A DNA stretch of 64,000 nucleotides from Steromphala cineraria (taxonomy: Eukaryota; Mollusca; Gastropoda; Trochida; Trochidae): assembly GCA_916613615.1 (NCBI GenBank), contig OU744721.1, positions 72,359,060 to 72,423,059 of the forward strand. The letters run 5' to 3'. The notes under the pieces were generated by a model that had not been told where the DNA came from, made no database searches, and saw only the letters and a list, made by a program, of their open reading frames with translations. Both the position numbers and the translations under genes were made by a program. The first letter of the stretch is position 1. Each line of letters starts with the position of its first letter. This document shows positions 1-13,100 of the stretch, piece after piece.

Positions 1-3000
1 CCATAGAATACGGTTTTACTTATCGTAGACATTACACCACTAAGATTCTTACTAACGTCTATGATCTTGCGGAAGTTGTTCCTTATTGTATCGTTAGACT
101 TACTCTTAACACAAGGACAAGATGTGCGAAATTTTGGTATGATCTGTTTGTTTCTGTTATCCCGAATTGTTATGACTGTTTTTAATTCTCTTTGAACGAA
201 ATTGGCGAATTAAGAATTGATGACCCCCTGGGTGATTGCGGTAAAGAACAAAGACTTATGATAGCATTGCGGCTAGAGATCAATATGAATAAACTTGGCT
301 TGTGTTTGTACTCTAGTTCTCAAGTAGTCCCGCCGACTTACCAGCTTCTCTCCCTCTGCATGAGGGTAGTATAAAACGCAGTTCGTATGCGTACACACTG
401 GCGCGGCTCGTATGTCGTACACTCCTGCCGTTACGCAGAGCATTATGTTTGTTTGAGCGTATCAAGTTCGATTTCGTTTACTTACGCGCAGCCAATCAAA
501 CCAGTAACCTTCCAACTTAATGCCTTTTTAGATAAAGATTTAAACGGTGATTGTGCCTCTTTTAGTTCGTTGCGCATCCCGGAATATCTTCAAATCAATA
601 AGCGTTCGTTGAAGAATTTGGCAAAAATCTACTCAATTGAAAGTTTGGAACTGTCAAAAGCTTTTTGCCCTTCATGAATAAAGTATACTGAAATTTGTCG
701 TTTTGATTTTCATTTTAATATCGTTTCCTCAATCATAAGCGTAGATTGCTGTAATAAATGTAAACACCTTGAGGGTTCGCAGTCTTCGCGCTACAAATCT
801 TGACTGCAAATAAGAAAAGGTTTGTCTGTTTTTTTATGCTTTGGGAAAAATAATCTGGACGGATCAAGCAGGGTTGGCCTGAAACACTATCTAAATATCG
901 ATCAATACGATACTTTTTTTAAGTGGTGAACGAACTGAGCTGAAAGAAAGTAACAGGTTTTCCGTTTTTCTTCAATCTAAAAAAATATTTATAAATCACG
1001 TCACGAAGACATTTTCCATGTGTGTACTAATGGCATAAACGAGGAACAGATAGTGTACTTGTATGGCAATGTTGGGAAGGGAATGTACACCAGTATGAGA
1101 AGGAAAAGATATCTTTATTGGATTATTAAAGAAGCTTATGCCGAAGTTTTCTATTGTTGTATCTCAAAACGCATTTCTTTTTACTAGCATCGGTGTCAGA
1201 AGCGATTATCAGGCATACTGATCATATCGCCAACTTCGGGCAAACATATCATGATAAACCTGTCACGGAAAATGGTTCCAGGTGCTTTTAGGATTCGGAA
1301 TTAACATGTCGACAAAGTCAGTTCGAGATAACTACAAGCACATGGAACACTCCGCCTACCTATCAAGCTTTTGCAAATGTTCAAAGACCAAAAGCTGAAG
1401 TACTTACGTGGTTCTTTGATGATTTATAATTCGTAAATAAATGTCTTACAACATTAGGGTTTCTAAAATAATTATTTACATTAGTATCTTTGGTGATCTC
1501 ATTTGCAACTTTTTACATTTACAAGTAGATTGGCGTCTGTCAGTGCGAATTGTCGTGACCCATGTTACAAGATGGACATGACCCTTTGCTGCCTTGGTCA
1601 AGCTTGCCTGAGGCGTCCATAGCTTGAACAATTTAGTAGATGCTTATGAAACGTGACAGAAAGAAGTCAGAGGGGGTCAGTGATATGATTATGAGGCGCG
1701 CCAGGACACCGAATGCCTAGCCACATCTCAAAACCTTTGATGGATTTCACCGAATATGGTCTCTCAGAGGCTCAAATTACACTCAGATGTTGAGAAAAGG
1801 TCAAATAGAAGGCTTGATGTTGCCAATATCATGAATTTGGAAACAGTTCGTATCTGGCTTTTGATATGCATTTTATGATCCTCACCCCTTTATCAATGTT
1901 GTAAATACTACACAATGTTTTTGAAGATCAAAGGAGACCGACAGAGGATAGTTATAACCACATTAATAATCGTTGATAAAGATTCACTAGCTGTGACAGT
2001 TGGCAATTAACTGAACATCTATCATTCTTTATAATAGAAGAGCCGTAGGTCAGTGAGCGTTAATGACATTTATATTTTCATCTCCCTTATTGATGACTTT
2101 CAATTTTGAAATATGTGTGAGAGTAACTGAAGTTGAATGAAGAAGATCAATATGTTATCCTTTGAAACAAAGACGCGATTTCCAAGGAAAGTCTAAATTC
2201 TACTCTCTTCTAATCTCCTTAGTGCTAAAGAGATCGATCACGTATTTCACTCTGATAATATTAATAAAGAAGAAACTGTTTCAAATCTTAGGTTCTGATG
2301 TATCCTCTTTCGTGGTCATGATGCATTCCCATGTTAAGTTTCTGTTTCCGTGTTGTCAAATCGAAGATGTACGTCTAATTTCGAGATGTTCGTTGTTCAA
2401 TTGAAACACCAATGGTAAATCATCATTTAATGAACGTTTACATGAAACAATTATTGCATGGAACAAGACCTTTCTTCATATTAGACTATGGTTTACGTAT
2501 GCACACAACGGTTGAGCTTAGCTATCTAGCTAGTACTGCAATAGTCAATCATTGCCAAATATCACCCATGTACATAATGAGGAAATGTCTGAACAATGTC
2601 AACAATAATTTTCACAAAAACTCGCTCATGAAAATCCTGACATCTTACCATGTTTAAATCCCGCCCTGCCATTGGTCTCCTCCACGCGTATATATTTGTA
2701 TACCCTGTCTAATTTTTGCCCATATGACTGTTAAGCCTTATTCATACATATGTTTGTAAGAAACATCTCCACGCTTATCTGTGTATCAACCCTCATAATA
2801 CTAATGCGTCAATCAGCTCTATGTATTTACCAATCATGTTCAAATCCTCAAAAGCCTTTCCAATGATATTATCATACATTTATAACTATGCCCAAAAATA
2901 CTAATGTAGAACTCAAATGTGTGAACCTTGTCAATACTATCTCTCTTGTCAACCATTTTTAGGTTAACATTTGGAAGTTTTATCAAATAGAACGCAGAGA

Positions 3001-3950
3001 TTAATCAGCATTTATTCATCAACAATGTTGCTAAATTTTATCACCCTAAATAAGCTTCCTTTATAAGCATGATGCTATTAATAAACCATGTCATCACGTC
3101 AACCATGTTAGCACCACACATGTAAATGTTAATTCTATAAACACAAATCTGTCAACCATGTCCATTATCATAACTAATACCGTTAAAACACAATATATCA
3201 ATTCAATTCAATTAAGCCCATTTTCTATAAACAAATTAAACAAGCAAAGATGTATCAATTTTGTTCATATATTTGCAAGGATTAACCATTTAAGTAAGCA
3301 CACGCGTGTCAACCTTGTAAGCACTAATATATCAACATGTCCACAGATTTTCATTTACAAACCGTATCCTTACGCACAGAGGCATCAGCCTTGTTATTAA
3401 AACAAATATGGGTCAAACTTTTCAGGCAGAACTCTTGTAAATGTCCTGTACATTAGCTTTGTATTTATCACTCAAGTAAAACAACACAAACACAAATTTT
3501 CAAAAGTCACATGTATTATGCATGTCAATAATTACTTCTTCTGACAGGATGGTGACAATGTAACGACAGCATCAACGATCAAACTCGTTCAACCATGTCA
3601 AGAAGCTTTTATGAATCAACTTGTTTACCATGTCAATCAGCTGAAATGAAAACCTTATGTCAATAAGTAATTTAGTAGTAGCTGTACAAAAAACTTCTTT
3701 AATATTTATGAACATGTCAACATTTAACAATATATCAACCATATCAACAAGCATCTTACCCATGTCAGTGTTAGATCCTTTAGCGACATTCAGGTGTTCC
3801 ATAAATGAGATCAGAAATTCTGTATGGATGACAACTTCTTTATTATCCAAATCTTTAAAAGTTTAGGATTATATGCTACACCAGGTGTATAGTGAAGGAT
3901 AGACATTTAATATTACTGTCAATAAAATGTCTATTTGTTGTATATTTCAG
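1..3950. other. Non-coding stretch upstream of the first recognised receptor exon
   Basis: No open frame here shows a recognisable protein or a good exon with a splice donor of the required phase. The first recognised receptor exon begins with two bases that complete a codon, so an exon ending one base into a codon must lie upstream. I could not pick one with a signal peptide; it is either further upstream or too short to recognise. The sequence is AT-rich, and 2.7-3.86 kb holds a recurring short motif listed separately. Confidence 0.6.
2700..3860. repeat. Degenerate scattered repeats of a TGTCAACCATGT-like motif
   Basis: Variants of the motif GTCAACCATGT recur about a dozen times (for example near 2948, 3098, 3150, 3307, 3588, 3624, 3711 and 3733), with irregular spacing of roughly 25-60 bases or more. 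This looks like an old, decayed tandem repeat just upstream of an exon. No long exact unit can be drawn by eye, so the limits are approximate. Confidence 0.4.
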
Positions 3951-4150
3951 CCGAAATCGACATCAACCTGTCAGAGGAAGATCGTCTGATACAGGTTCTG
4001 CTCAAGCGGTACAAGAGACGCGGCAAGTATGGACGACCCGTCAAACACTTCAACGACACCGTCACCGTCTCCTTCAACATACAGCTCATACAGATCATGG
4101 ACCTAGATGAGAGGAACCAAGTCCTCACGCTCAATGTTTGGGATCATTAT
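3951..4150 (+). CDS. nAChR exon A: N-terminal ligand-binding region
   Basis: Preceded by TATATTTCAG and followed by GTACGT. The first two bases complete a codon from an unseen exon; the exon ends at a codon boundary. It encodes the N-terminal helix (EEDRLIQVLLKRY) and the first beta strands up to NVWDHY. The 200-base length equals the usual separate exons 2 and 3 of vertebrate receptor genes (about 155 + 45) fused into one. Confidence 0.93.
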
Positions 4151-7100
4151 GTACGTATCCTGGAAGCATTCTCTCCCCCACAGAGACAGATCAAGCCAGC
4201 AAATGTTGATACAACCTCTGTTCTATTGCTCCAAAATCCGTGGGTTCCGCAGTTTCCCCTGGCGGACAAAATTTGCAACACAATCAATTTGAATCACTTT
4301 AGCAAATCGCATGGAAAGGGTGGTTCTTATCACAATGCCTTTGTCATGATTCAGTAGATAAAATAATGATTGCACAACTAACCTTGATTGCCTCCAATCA
4401 TTGAATCTCCCATTCTTTCCCACAAAGTCGGCGTAATAGAACAGAGGCTGTATCAACATTTCATAACTTGATCTGCCTCTGTGGGAAGCGCATGCCTGGA
4501 AGAGAAAATATTTTCTCAGGACAACAAACATAAAATATATCAATCGCAAGACAATGTTTATAAGCATATAAGCAGCTCTAAAACGAATTCATAATTTTCT
4601 TTCAAGCTACGCGAATAAAAAGCTTTCCCACAGATGATTAAAGGTGTTCACCTAAAAATGCCGCCAATTTGTTTCGTTTCATGCAGTTTCGTTCACAACT
4701 GCGAATTACTGGGTTAGGTTATGAGATATTTTACCCATTGAAGAGAATGCCTTGGCATTAGCAACTATTGGGGACATTTAAAGAAAAAAAATTCAAAACT
4801 GCATTTCTATTTAATATTAGCAATACAGCGCAGATATCGCTGACATTTATAAAAAACAATGCATATACCATGCTATTATGAATATAATCATGAAAAACAT
4901 GCTTTATAGACTAAATATACAATGATTTATTATATGTGTCATGTATTGGTACCATATGTAGAACTTATTATATACCGATATAATGAATTAATACATCTTC
5001 TCAAAATAGAAAACATTAGCTTGATAACTCAATCAATATGGCATTATAACATGTAAAGTGTTTTAAAAAACGCAATAGTTTACGAATGAATTGTCCAGTA
5101 ATGGGATTCTATTTGTAGAACTGGTATGATGCTTATCTCAAGTGGAACCCAATGGAATATGGCGGAGTCAACAAAGTTCGGGTTTCACCAAGCAAAATCT
5201 GGACCCCGGATATTAAACTATACAACTAGTAAGTGCAGAAAAATTATCAGCTCGATTATTGGAAAACGATTATGTTTATTAAACATTTCCATCGTTATTT
5301 TTGCCAGAGCAAATTGAGAAAATCTCTTTAACGTGCAGGCATGACACAGATGCTAAGAACAGATAACATAAATTTGATAAGATACTCGGCGTAAAGTCAT
5401 TAATCGTCTGACCCTAAAGATTGAACGATCTTGCATGCAGTCAGTATTAAATGGTTGACTGGCGCTATCGATGACCTCAAAGAAAGGAAAGTCGGTAACT
5501 TCTTCCTAACTAGATTTGAAGTTCGTCTTGCTTAAGTGAGTCGATTATGTAACCCAACTTTTGAAATTTGTAGTGCAGATGAAAGGCTTGAAGAGCACCG
5601 CTTTACACTTTGTGAGATCGAGAACACGGGCAAAGTGAACTGGATGCCGCAAGCGGTGTACAAAAGCTCGTGTGAAATTGATGTATCTTCCTTCCCCTTC
5701 GATATTCAAAACTGCAAACTAAAGTTTGGTTCTTGGACTTATGACGGCACCAAATTAGACCTGAAGCTGCTAAGTAATTCGGGCAATAATGGAAACACGG
5801 AGGAGATCGACATGTCGGAATACATCGAGTCGAACGCCTGGAAGATCCTCTCTGCTCCTGCTAAAAAGAACAGTATTAGATACACGTGCTGCCCTCAGCC
5901 ATACGTTGACCTGACGTTTCGTCTCATCTTCCAGCGACGATCAGTCTTGTATAACTACATACTTATCCTGCCATGCATCCTCCTCACGTCGCTAACGCTT
6001 GTACTCTTCTGGATCCCCCCAGAATCACCAGCTAAACTAATGTTAGGTGAGTGCACATATTTTGTATACCGAATTAATGCTGTACGCTTGAACTGTTTCG
6101 TAGTACTGAACACAGTGCATATCAGTTGTTTAAAACTTAAGTGAAGGATGATGTTAGGATCTTGTTTACATATATCCATTAACATTTCAAATTGCATGTT
6201 AATCTAACAAATTTAGGAGCTCAATCCTAATCCGCAGTCATGCAAGCAATGCCCCACAAAGTGCTGATGGTGCACAATGTTATGGTAAGCGGCAATATCT
6301 AATGATACATTTAACTTGCTTTATCATTAGCACGACCTACTTTCACTGTCACAATCATAATCTGTCAAAGGTAAGTCTGATTAAAAAAAGGATGATTTAT
6401 CATAACTGATAAAAACAATGATGAAGTATTGATGACTTTCACCTCCTTGATTGAATGTTTCCTATAGCCGATCAGCCCATGCTAGTACTAGAGACACATA
6501 ACTTGTTGCACCTTCAATATGAATCATATACTTTTTGAGGGCGGAGTATGAGGAATGATAGATGAAGCAAGATGTTTTCAGGGCTGTTTTTGTGGCAACC
6601 CATCCCTCCCGCTAATCATCCATGTGTGTTGTTCACAAGATGGCTCTTCACTTGTCATTAATCAGAATCAGGGCGCTGTGCCAAGATAGGCAAATGTAGA
6701 CTAAACATTGCCTACTGTCGTTCAATATGAAACTTTGTTTTAAAATCTTATCTTCAAAGAGTTCATAAATCTCATGTAACTTATGTTGTTTTTGAATTTG
6801 CAAAATGGTTGTTTCCGTTCTAATACTTTATAGTGCACTAACTTTTAAGTGGATCTTGAAACAGATAGATGTTCAAATGTAAGTTAATGTAATAATTAAC
6901 ATGGTCACCAATGGATCTCGCTTACTCGTTGAACGTTTAAACCTTTGAACGTAACGATTTAGTCTTAACACCATCTGTTCGTTCAGAAATAAGTTGTTAT
7001 ATTCAGATGATGTCAATGAGTGCATATGTTTAAAGATTTGGAGAATTACCTTTATAGATACTAAACATTAACACATGCCCAAAGTGTCATTTTTCAAATA

Positions 7101-10100
7101 TACATCTTATATGTATTTCAAATTTTAACATGAACTAATTCAACTCTCAGAAGTACGCTAAAGAATTATTACAGAGCATTATCTGAAGTTAATGCTTACC
7201 TGGAGGAGTACCATATGAACAAGTTGAAAGCATTTGATTCATCTCAAGTTGGTGTCTTATCGCTTTACACTAGATTACCTGTCTTCACAGTATATTAGGA
7301 TTGTTAGGGGTAAACAGGAATCTGATGATGGGTACAGTCAGGGATGTTTTCACAGTGTAAAGTTATCCGATTCACCTCAAGCGAAGTAATTAGATTCACC
7401 ATGTGTCAGTACCCGGACCACTCATTTACTAAACATTTTCACCAGCAAGCTATCTCGTCTTCCGTTTTATCAATTAGGCATTTAGCGTCATCTTACTGAT
7501 CACTCGTCAGGGAAGGAACCAAAATATACAAGACATGAACAATTTAAAACAGTGTTGACTTTAGACCTATACAGCGTGTTTTTCCAAAATGAGCTGTGTG
7601 TTTTGGAACGTTCCACTGGACTTGGTTTATTTCAACTTCTCCAAACTAATTTTCATTGCAATAAAAGCGTGTGTAAGAAAAAGCTGTTATAACACAATTT
7701 GCATTGTGAACTCACGTACACCGTCCTTTCATTTAAATTGAATCGACGTGGTAGAAATTTATAGCTAGTTGTACGCAGCTCACAGAAATGAGCAGACGAT
7801 ATAAAGAGTCTGTATGTAATGAGCTAGCAGATATTGCCGAGCAAATTGAATGGTTACTCATGTATAGTGCATATGTAACTTGTAACAACGAATTCAGCTC
7901 GGGAAGGATCATATTGATTTTACTGCGAGGTTACTTCCTTATCTACCACCTTCCCCGCATTGCTGAGAGATTTCAAACCGACAGTTATCACTTATCATTT
8001 CACTTTATTCGATATAAATTGTTATCGAGGCAGAGAGGCTCAAAAATATTAAACGTTAACTAGTAAGGTCGGCGTTTGCCTGCACTGATAATAACGAGGC
8101 GGAAAGCCCTACGTTGATACCGTTCTAATTAGAAGCTGTAGGGGGATGTTAATGTAGCTATTTGCCATCGTCATGCTCTGTAAAGAGAGATAAGGCGCAC
8201 CCAGCATATAGATAATCATTTTGACACTTTTACAAATGATTCACCTCCAAGGTTTGCAAATTTGTTGGCTTACAAATGAGATCAGAGCATGTTTAAAAAA
8301 GTCTCGCGATTGCTTAATTTGAGAGCCGGTGGTCCCGATGGGTATACGCGCAATGCATCGATTGAGGTTTTAAGATAATCAGATGTGCTAACGTGGAAAT
8401 ATCTAAAGAAACTATTTTCAATACAAATTATGTTTTTATATGTAATCAAAGCTGAATTAGCTTATCAGCAAGATCAATTTACAGCTACTAGAGAAACCAA
8501 GTTGGCTCTTCAAATATGAATATTAATTTTGTTTTGATGAGCATGTATTGGCAAAAAGAAGGTTTGAAAACAAATATTTACAAAAAATATAACGTCATAA
8601 GATATTTATCATTTGAAATTGTGTCGATTAAATCGTATTTGGTTTTTTTTCTGTGAAAGCGAAATCGGCATGAATATATGAAATTACATGTATTTTTATG
8701 ATACATGGCAAATATTCTTGATGATGGTCAGTTGACGACTGATTTAAGGACGTCTCTACGTCCAGTGTCTCTATTGAAACAAAGGGTAAACGTGAAACAA
8801 CCGACACAGCTGAGACCGGCTCGGGATGCCTGATTAGCCTATGATTTCCTGCAGTTCTATAGCCAAAAATAGAGAATTAAGCGTGGAGAAGGAACGAAGC
8901 TGATACAGATTAGGTGAACAACGTCTTCGGAAGTGGCTGCTCCAATGGCTGGATAGAAGCCGACGGCCAAGATAGCTTGGTCTTGTCAATTTAAACTTAT
9001 CTTGAGGGTTCAGCTGTAAATAAATCATATGTCGTCATCTAGCCTCGATTAAAACAAGCACGTTTGTAGCTGGCAAGATGATTGCACAGTCAAATGCTGA
9101 ATAATAAATTAGTAAAGACGATACAGTGGATGAGGGGTAGGTTTGCTTTTGAAGCTATTTAGATGCAGGAGGGAAGGCGATATCCGATTAGTTTGGTGCT
9201 ACATATCCCCTGACAAACACAACCTAATTGTTTCCCATAGCAACAGCCTATCACGCAGTTAGATTCTTGGTAACAGTATAGACACACGAGAACGTGTTGA
9301 AAGATGTACGGGATTATAGTGAAATATGTCACTTACTTTCAAAGCGAAACTCCAAATAATGAATAGCAATGACGCCCAGATCATAAACAAGCGTTAAACG
9401 GCTGGCTATATACGTATTGTCTTCAAGTGATATTATTTACACAGTAAATCAGAATCAATTTATCTTTAATTACCGTCTTCAGCTGTTGCATTCAATCATC
9501 TCTGTCAGAATGCAGAATGCACAAAGCCAGCAGGGCTAGACTTGTGCTCTATTGTAGCAACTTTTTAGTCCTCTAACCACATCCATTATGTTTAGATTCT
9601 TCACACTTTGAATCCATTTACTTTTTGAGCACCTGTAGTTTAACCGTATACCTACAACAATTAGCGTTCAGACAACGTTGACTAAATCCATTGTAACACG
9701 ACACCTTTGCTGGCTCGTCCATCATTCCCAGAAACCTCGAGCTCACGGAGGGCATCAGCACAATGTCTGAAAATGTACCCAAAACAAAGTCGTGTATTCA
9801 CTTACACGTACATGTACTTATATAGTCCTTTAAATGTTTGACACAATAACATTGTTGTTTCAGTTTGATATATTCTATTTTCAATATGGCACCACCAAAT
9901 CCATTAAGTATAGAAAATACCTTCAGAACCCAGACAAAACAAGGAATATTGCAAAGTAATACTACTGATTATTTTTGGCAGATTGAGTGTCTAACGTCTT
10001 TGATAAAGGAAGTAGCTTCTGATGAACGTGATAATCTAAGCATCTAGCTGTACGCGAGGACAGAGTGGAGGCGGCTATACATTTCCATCTAAATCAGAAA

Positions 10101-13100
10101 GCAAGCTGCAGGTCAATGAAAATTATATAGGATCTATGTCTAAAAGCAACATCAGCCCAGAGATATCTGTGATAGATAATGCCAGGGTAAGGTCACAGAC
10201 AACCCAATTTTTCAGTCATGATAAGGCGTGATCAATCTATAAAATATCCATAAACCTGCAACTCCAATTCAATGTATATCGCGATTAGTCCTTACTTGTT
10301 TGAAGAAAAATATAACGAATATTGGATAAGAAGCTTGATTTGGCTTCTACTGGAAAATAAAATGTAGATAACTTTTCCCAGAAGACCACGCCTAACTGCA
10401 GATCTATCTGGAGCGCTGATCAAACTTGATTGTAGTTGGATTAGGGCAGGTGATAAGCGTGGAAAGCGGTGTCCTGGAGAAGGTAAGTGGGCCGGCAGAA
10501 ATGGCCAGACGAGTAAATAGGCTCTTTCTTCCTTCTTCTCTCCTGGCACTGAGCTGGAACAGTGCACCATCATGCATAGTGTCTTGGTGTCAGTCTACAA
10601 TTAGTCCGACATTGCTTCATCGCCTGGGTCAGAATTATTCTAATCAAAATCTATTTCTCCCTCCAGGAATCAATATCTTTGTGGCATTTTTCTTGCTGCT
10701 CCTCCTGATGGAATCCAGCTTGCCTCCCGCTGCCGCCACTGTTCCCCTTCTCGGTAAGTCATCAGCGTCTTCCCCGATTACTGGCATTACTTCTTACACG
10801 TAACACAAATTGTCGTGTGAACTTTCGATTACTAAATATTAATTCTCACGCAGGGCTGGTCCTGTTTGGCGTCAGTAACTGTAAATTAAATGCTTGCGCA
10901 TCAACCGCCCATTCAGAAAATTCACCTTTTGTTATGCTGTAATTAGACTGCATATGTATGCACTGGGCCTGGTAAGGTGCGGCATCTATCAGTGAGATAA
11001 GTGGCCTCTCTCTGGTTTGTATCGAGGTTGTCCCTTGCATTTCTGGTCGGAACCTCAATACTATGTCAAACTTTTCTGAGTCTTTGCAATTCAAATTAAA
11101 CCCAAATCAACAATTAAAACCTATTCAAAAGACTTACAACAATGAATTTACCAACATAAACTATATTGTAAGCAACTGTGGTATGGTACACTTTTTAATA
11201 TTACAAGAATCTAAGACATAAAGAACTCGTTTGAAATAAACATTTATACCGTTCAGAAACGTAAACGTTAGGCACGTGTATCAAGTAGACAAAAATATAT
11301 TCGTGTTTGCTTGGTTGAAACTTTCAAGGGGCATGTTGTAAACTATTGAGAGGCCTATTAACCAATGCCATGTCTTAGATTTACATAATCACCAACATCG
11401 CGTTCCGTTACTTCGTATGTAGAGTATACCATAATAGGACTGACACACGATCTTTGAACGAAATGAATTTGGGTTCATAAAGGAGATTAGCTATATTCAT
11501 GAAAATTTGGTAATGTCTCTCACAATTGGTCATTACCGGACAAATAGCACTTAACCGAAGATGTTGCATCTACATGAGACAATCAGTCAGGAAAAGACGG
11601 ACCATTATTCTAATGATATATAACTCGTTCAGCCACTGACGTAGAGCTCTCGCTATCTGGAGGCGACGTACCATTGGTGCTGCAGGCTTCAAGATAACTT
11701 CCTCGTTGTTGCGAGGGGAAAAGTGTAAACATCGTTAAGAAAACTGTACATGCGAGCATCATCTCGATTGAGTGGATACATATACAAATGAGTTTAAAAC
11801 CTTTTTAATCACCGTGTCAAATGATGTTTGTTCAACCCCTTGCAAAGCAGTTAGTATCACTTTTCAAAGCGTTATATCTGTGGACATACATGTGCAAATG
11901 CTATGATAGTTACTTAAACTCCCCTAATTTGATTTTAAGGTATTTATTTAATGTTGAACGAGATGATTAAAATTGTTTGGTTTTTTGCTTCGTTCGGATA
12001 ACGTGGATTCCTTTACATGTTTGTGTTTATTAAGAAAAAACAAGCATTATATCCCAAGAGACCGAGAATAATGTGAATGAGTATGCTTTCCCTGATCATG
12101 TTGCTGATACGGACAGATCTCAGAACACTCGCAAAGCTTACGATCGTATCACTAAAAAGGATTAATGTGCACCGACGCACATTCTATCATAAACTGACTA
12201 TGTGGCAGTTTCAAGAAAATCTCTTTGATAGCGAAGCTTTCAGATCATCGCATAACGTCATTTCTTATGTCATAAAAATAACAATTAGTCATATCTCCGT
12301 CTTGCAAAATACCGGATGCGTGTTCAAAACATCATTTATTATTTATGACAGAATTTTGCGTTTTTTAAAACTGGTTCACAGACTTGTTAAATACCTTAGT
12401 CCAACCCTTTAACGTTTTTGAAGGACTGCGCCTAATTTATGAAAATGAAATGAAACCATACTTAACTTGATATTTATTGCAAAAAATAACTAAGCCTAAA
12501 AAGTCATTTTTCTTCATAACTAATGTGCCAAGGGAGGTAATTCTAGTAAAGTTTATGTCTGAAATGCCAACTTCTAACAGAAAGTACTTGCATCATTACA
12601 AATAAAATGATATATGTAAACTTGTTTTCACTTCGTGGCTTGTAAGGGTGTTTCATTAGTTGGCCTCTGGCTCTATAATATTTCATCTCTCTGAAGGGAG
12701 ATAAGCAGTAAGCTATATGATACCGAGTGCATCGTTACTTTGACACAAGAGAAGATACCTTGCAGACAGAAGCTCCGATAATTATTCAGATGAATGATAG
12801 CGCATTGGTGTACCCCGTACTGTGAAACTAATATCATACATTACTTTGCTGTGTTTATCTCTGAATGATATGTACGAATAACAGATGAATTTCCAGAGAT
12901 AACTGGGAAACGCTTCATCTTATAGTTTTTGCATCCGTGTTCTTACTGGAAGCAAACACAGAAATTACTCTCTTTTGAAATCTATACATGGATAATGTTA
13001 TGTGTTGGTGTCAGGTTTTCGCCTGTTCTGCAATATAATGTCGAATAAATACCGACAGATGTGTTAGAAACCTTTACTGGTCATTTCGAAGTGTTCTCCG

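Noticed and set aside
1..3950. Signal-peptide exon of the receptor
   Set aside because: Small frames exist, but none combines a start, a hydrophobic run and a GT donor in the phase needed for the first seen exon.
4107..4292. Continuation of the receptor reading frame past 4150
   Set aside because: The frame runs on by chance into the intron and the MITE. The splice donor GTACGT and the exact match to the next exon show the true end at 4150.
10292..10573. Minus-strand 93-codon frame
   Set aside because: It lies in an intron, overlaps another frame and has no family features.
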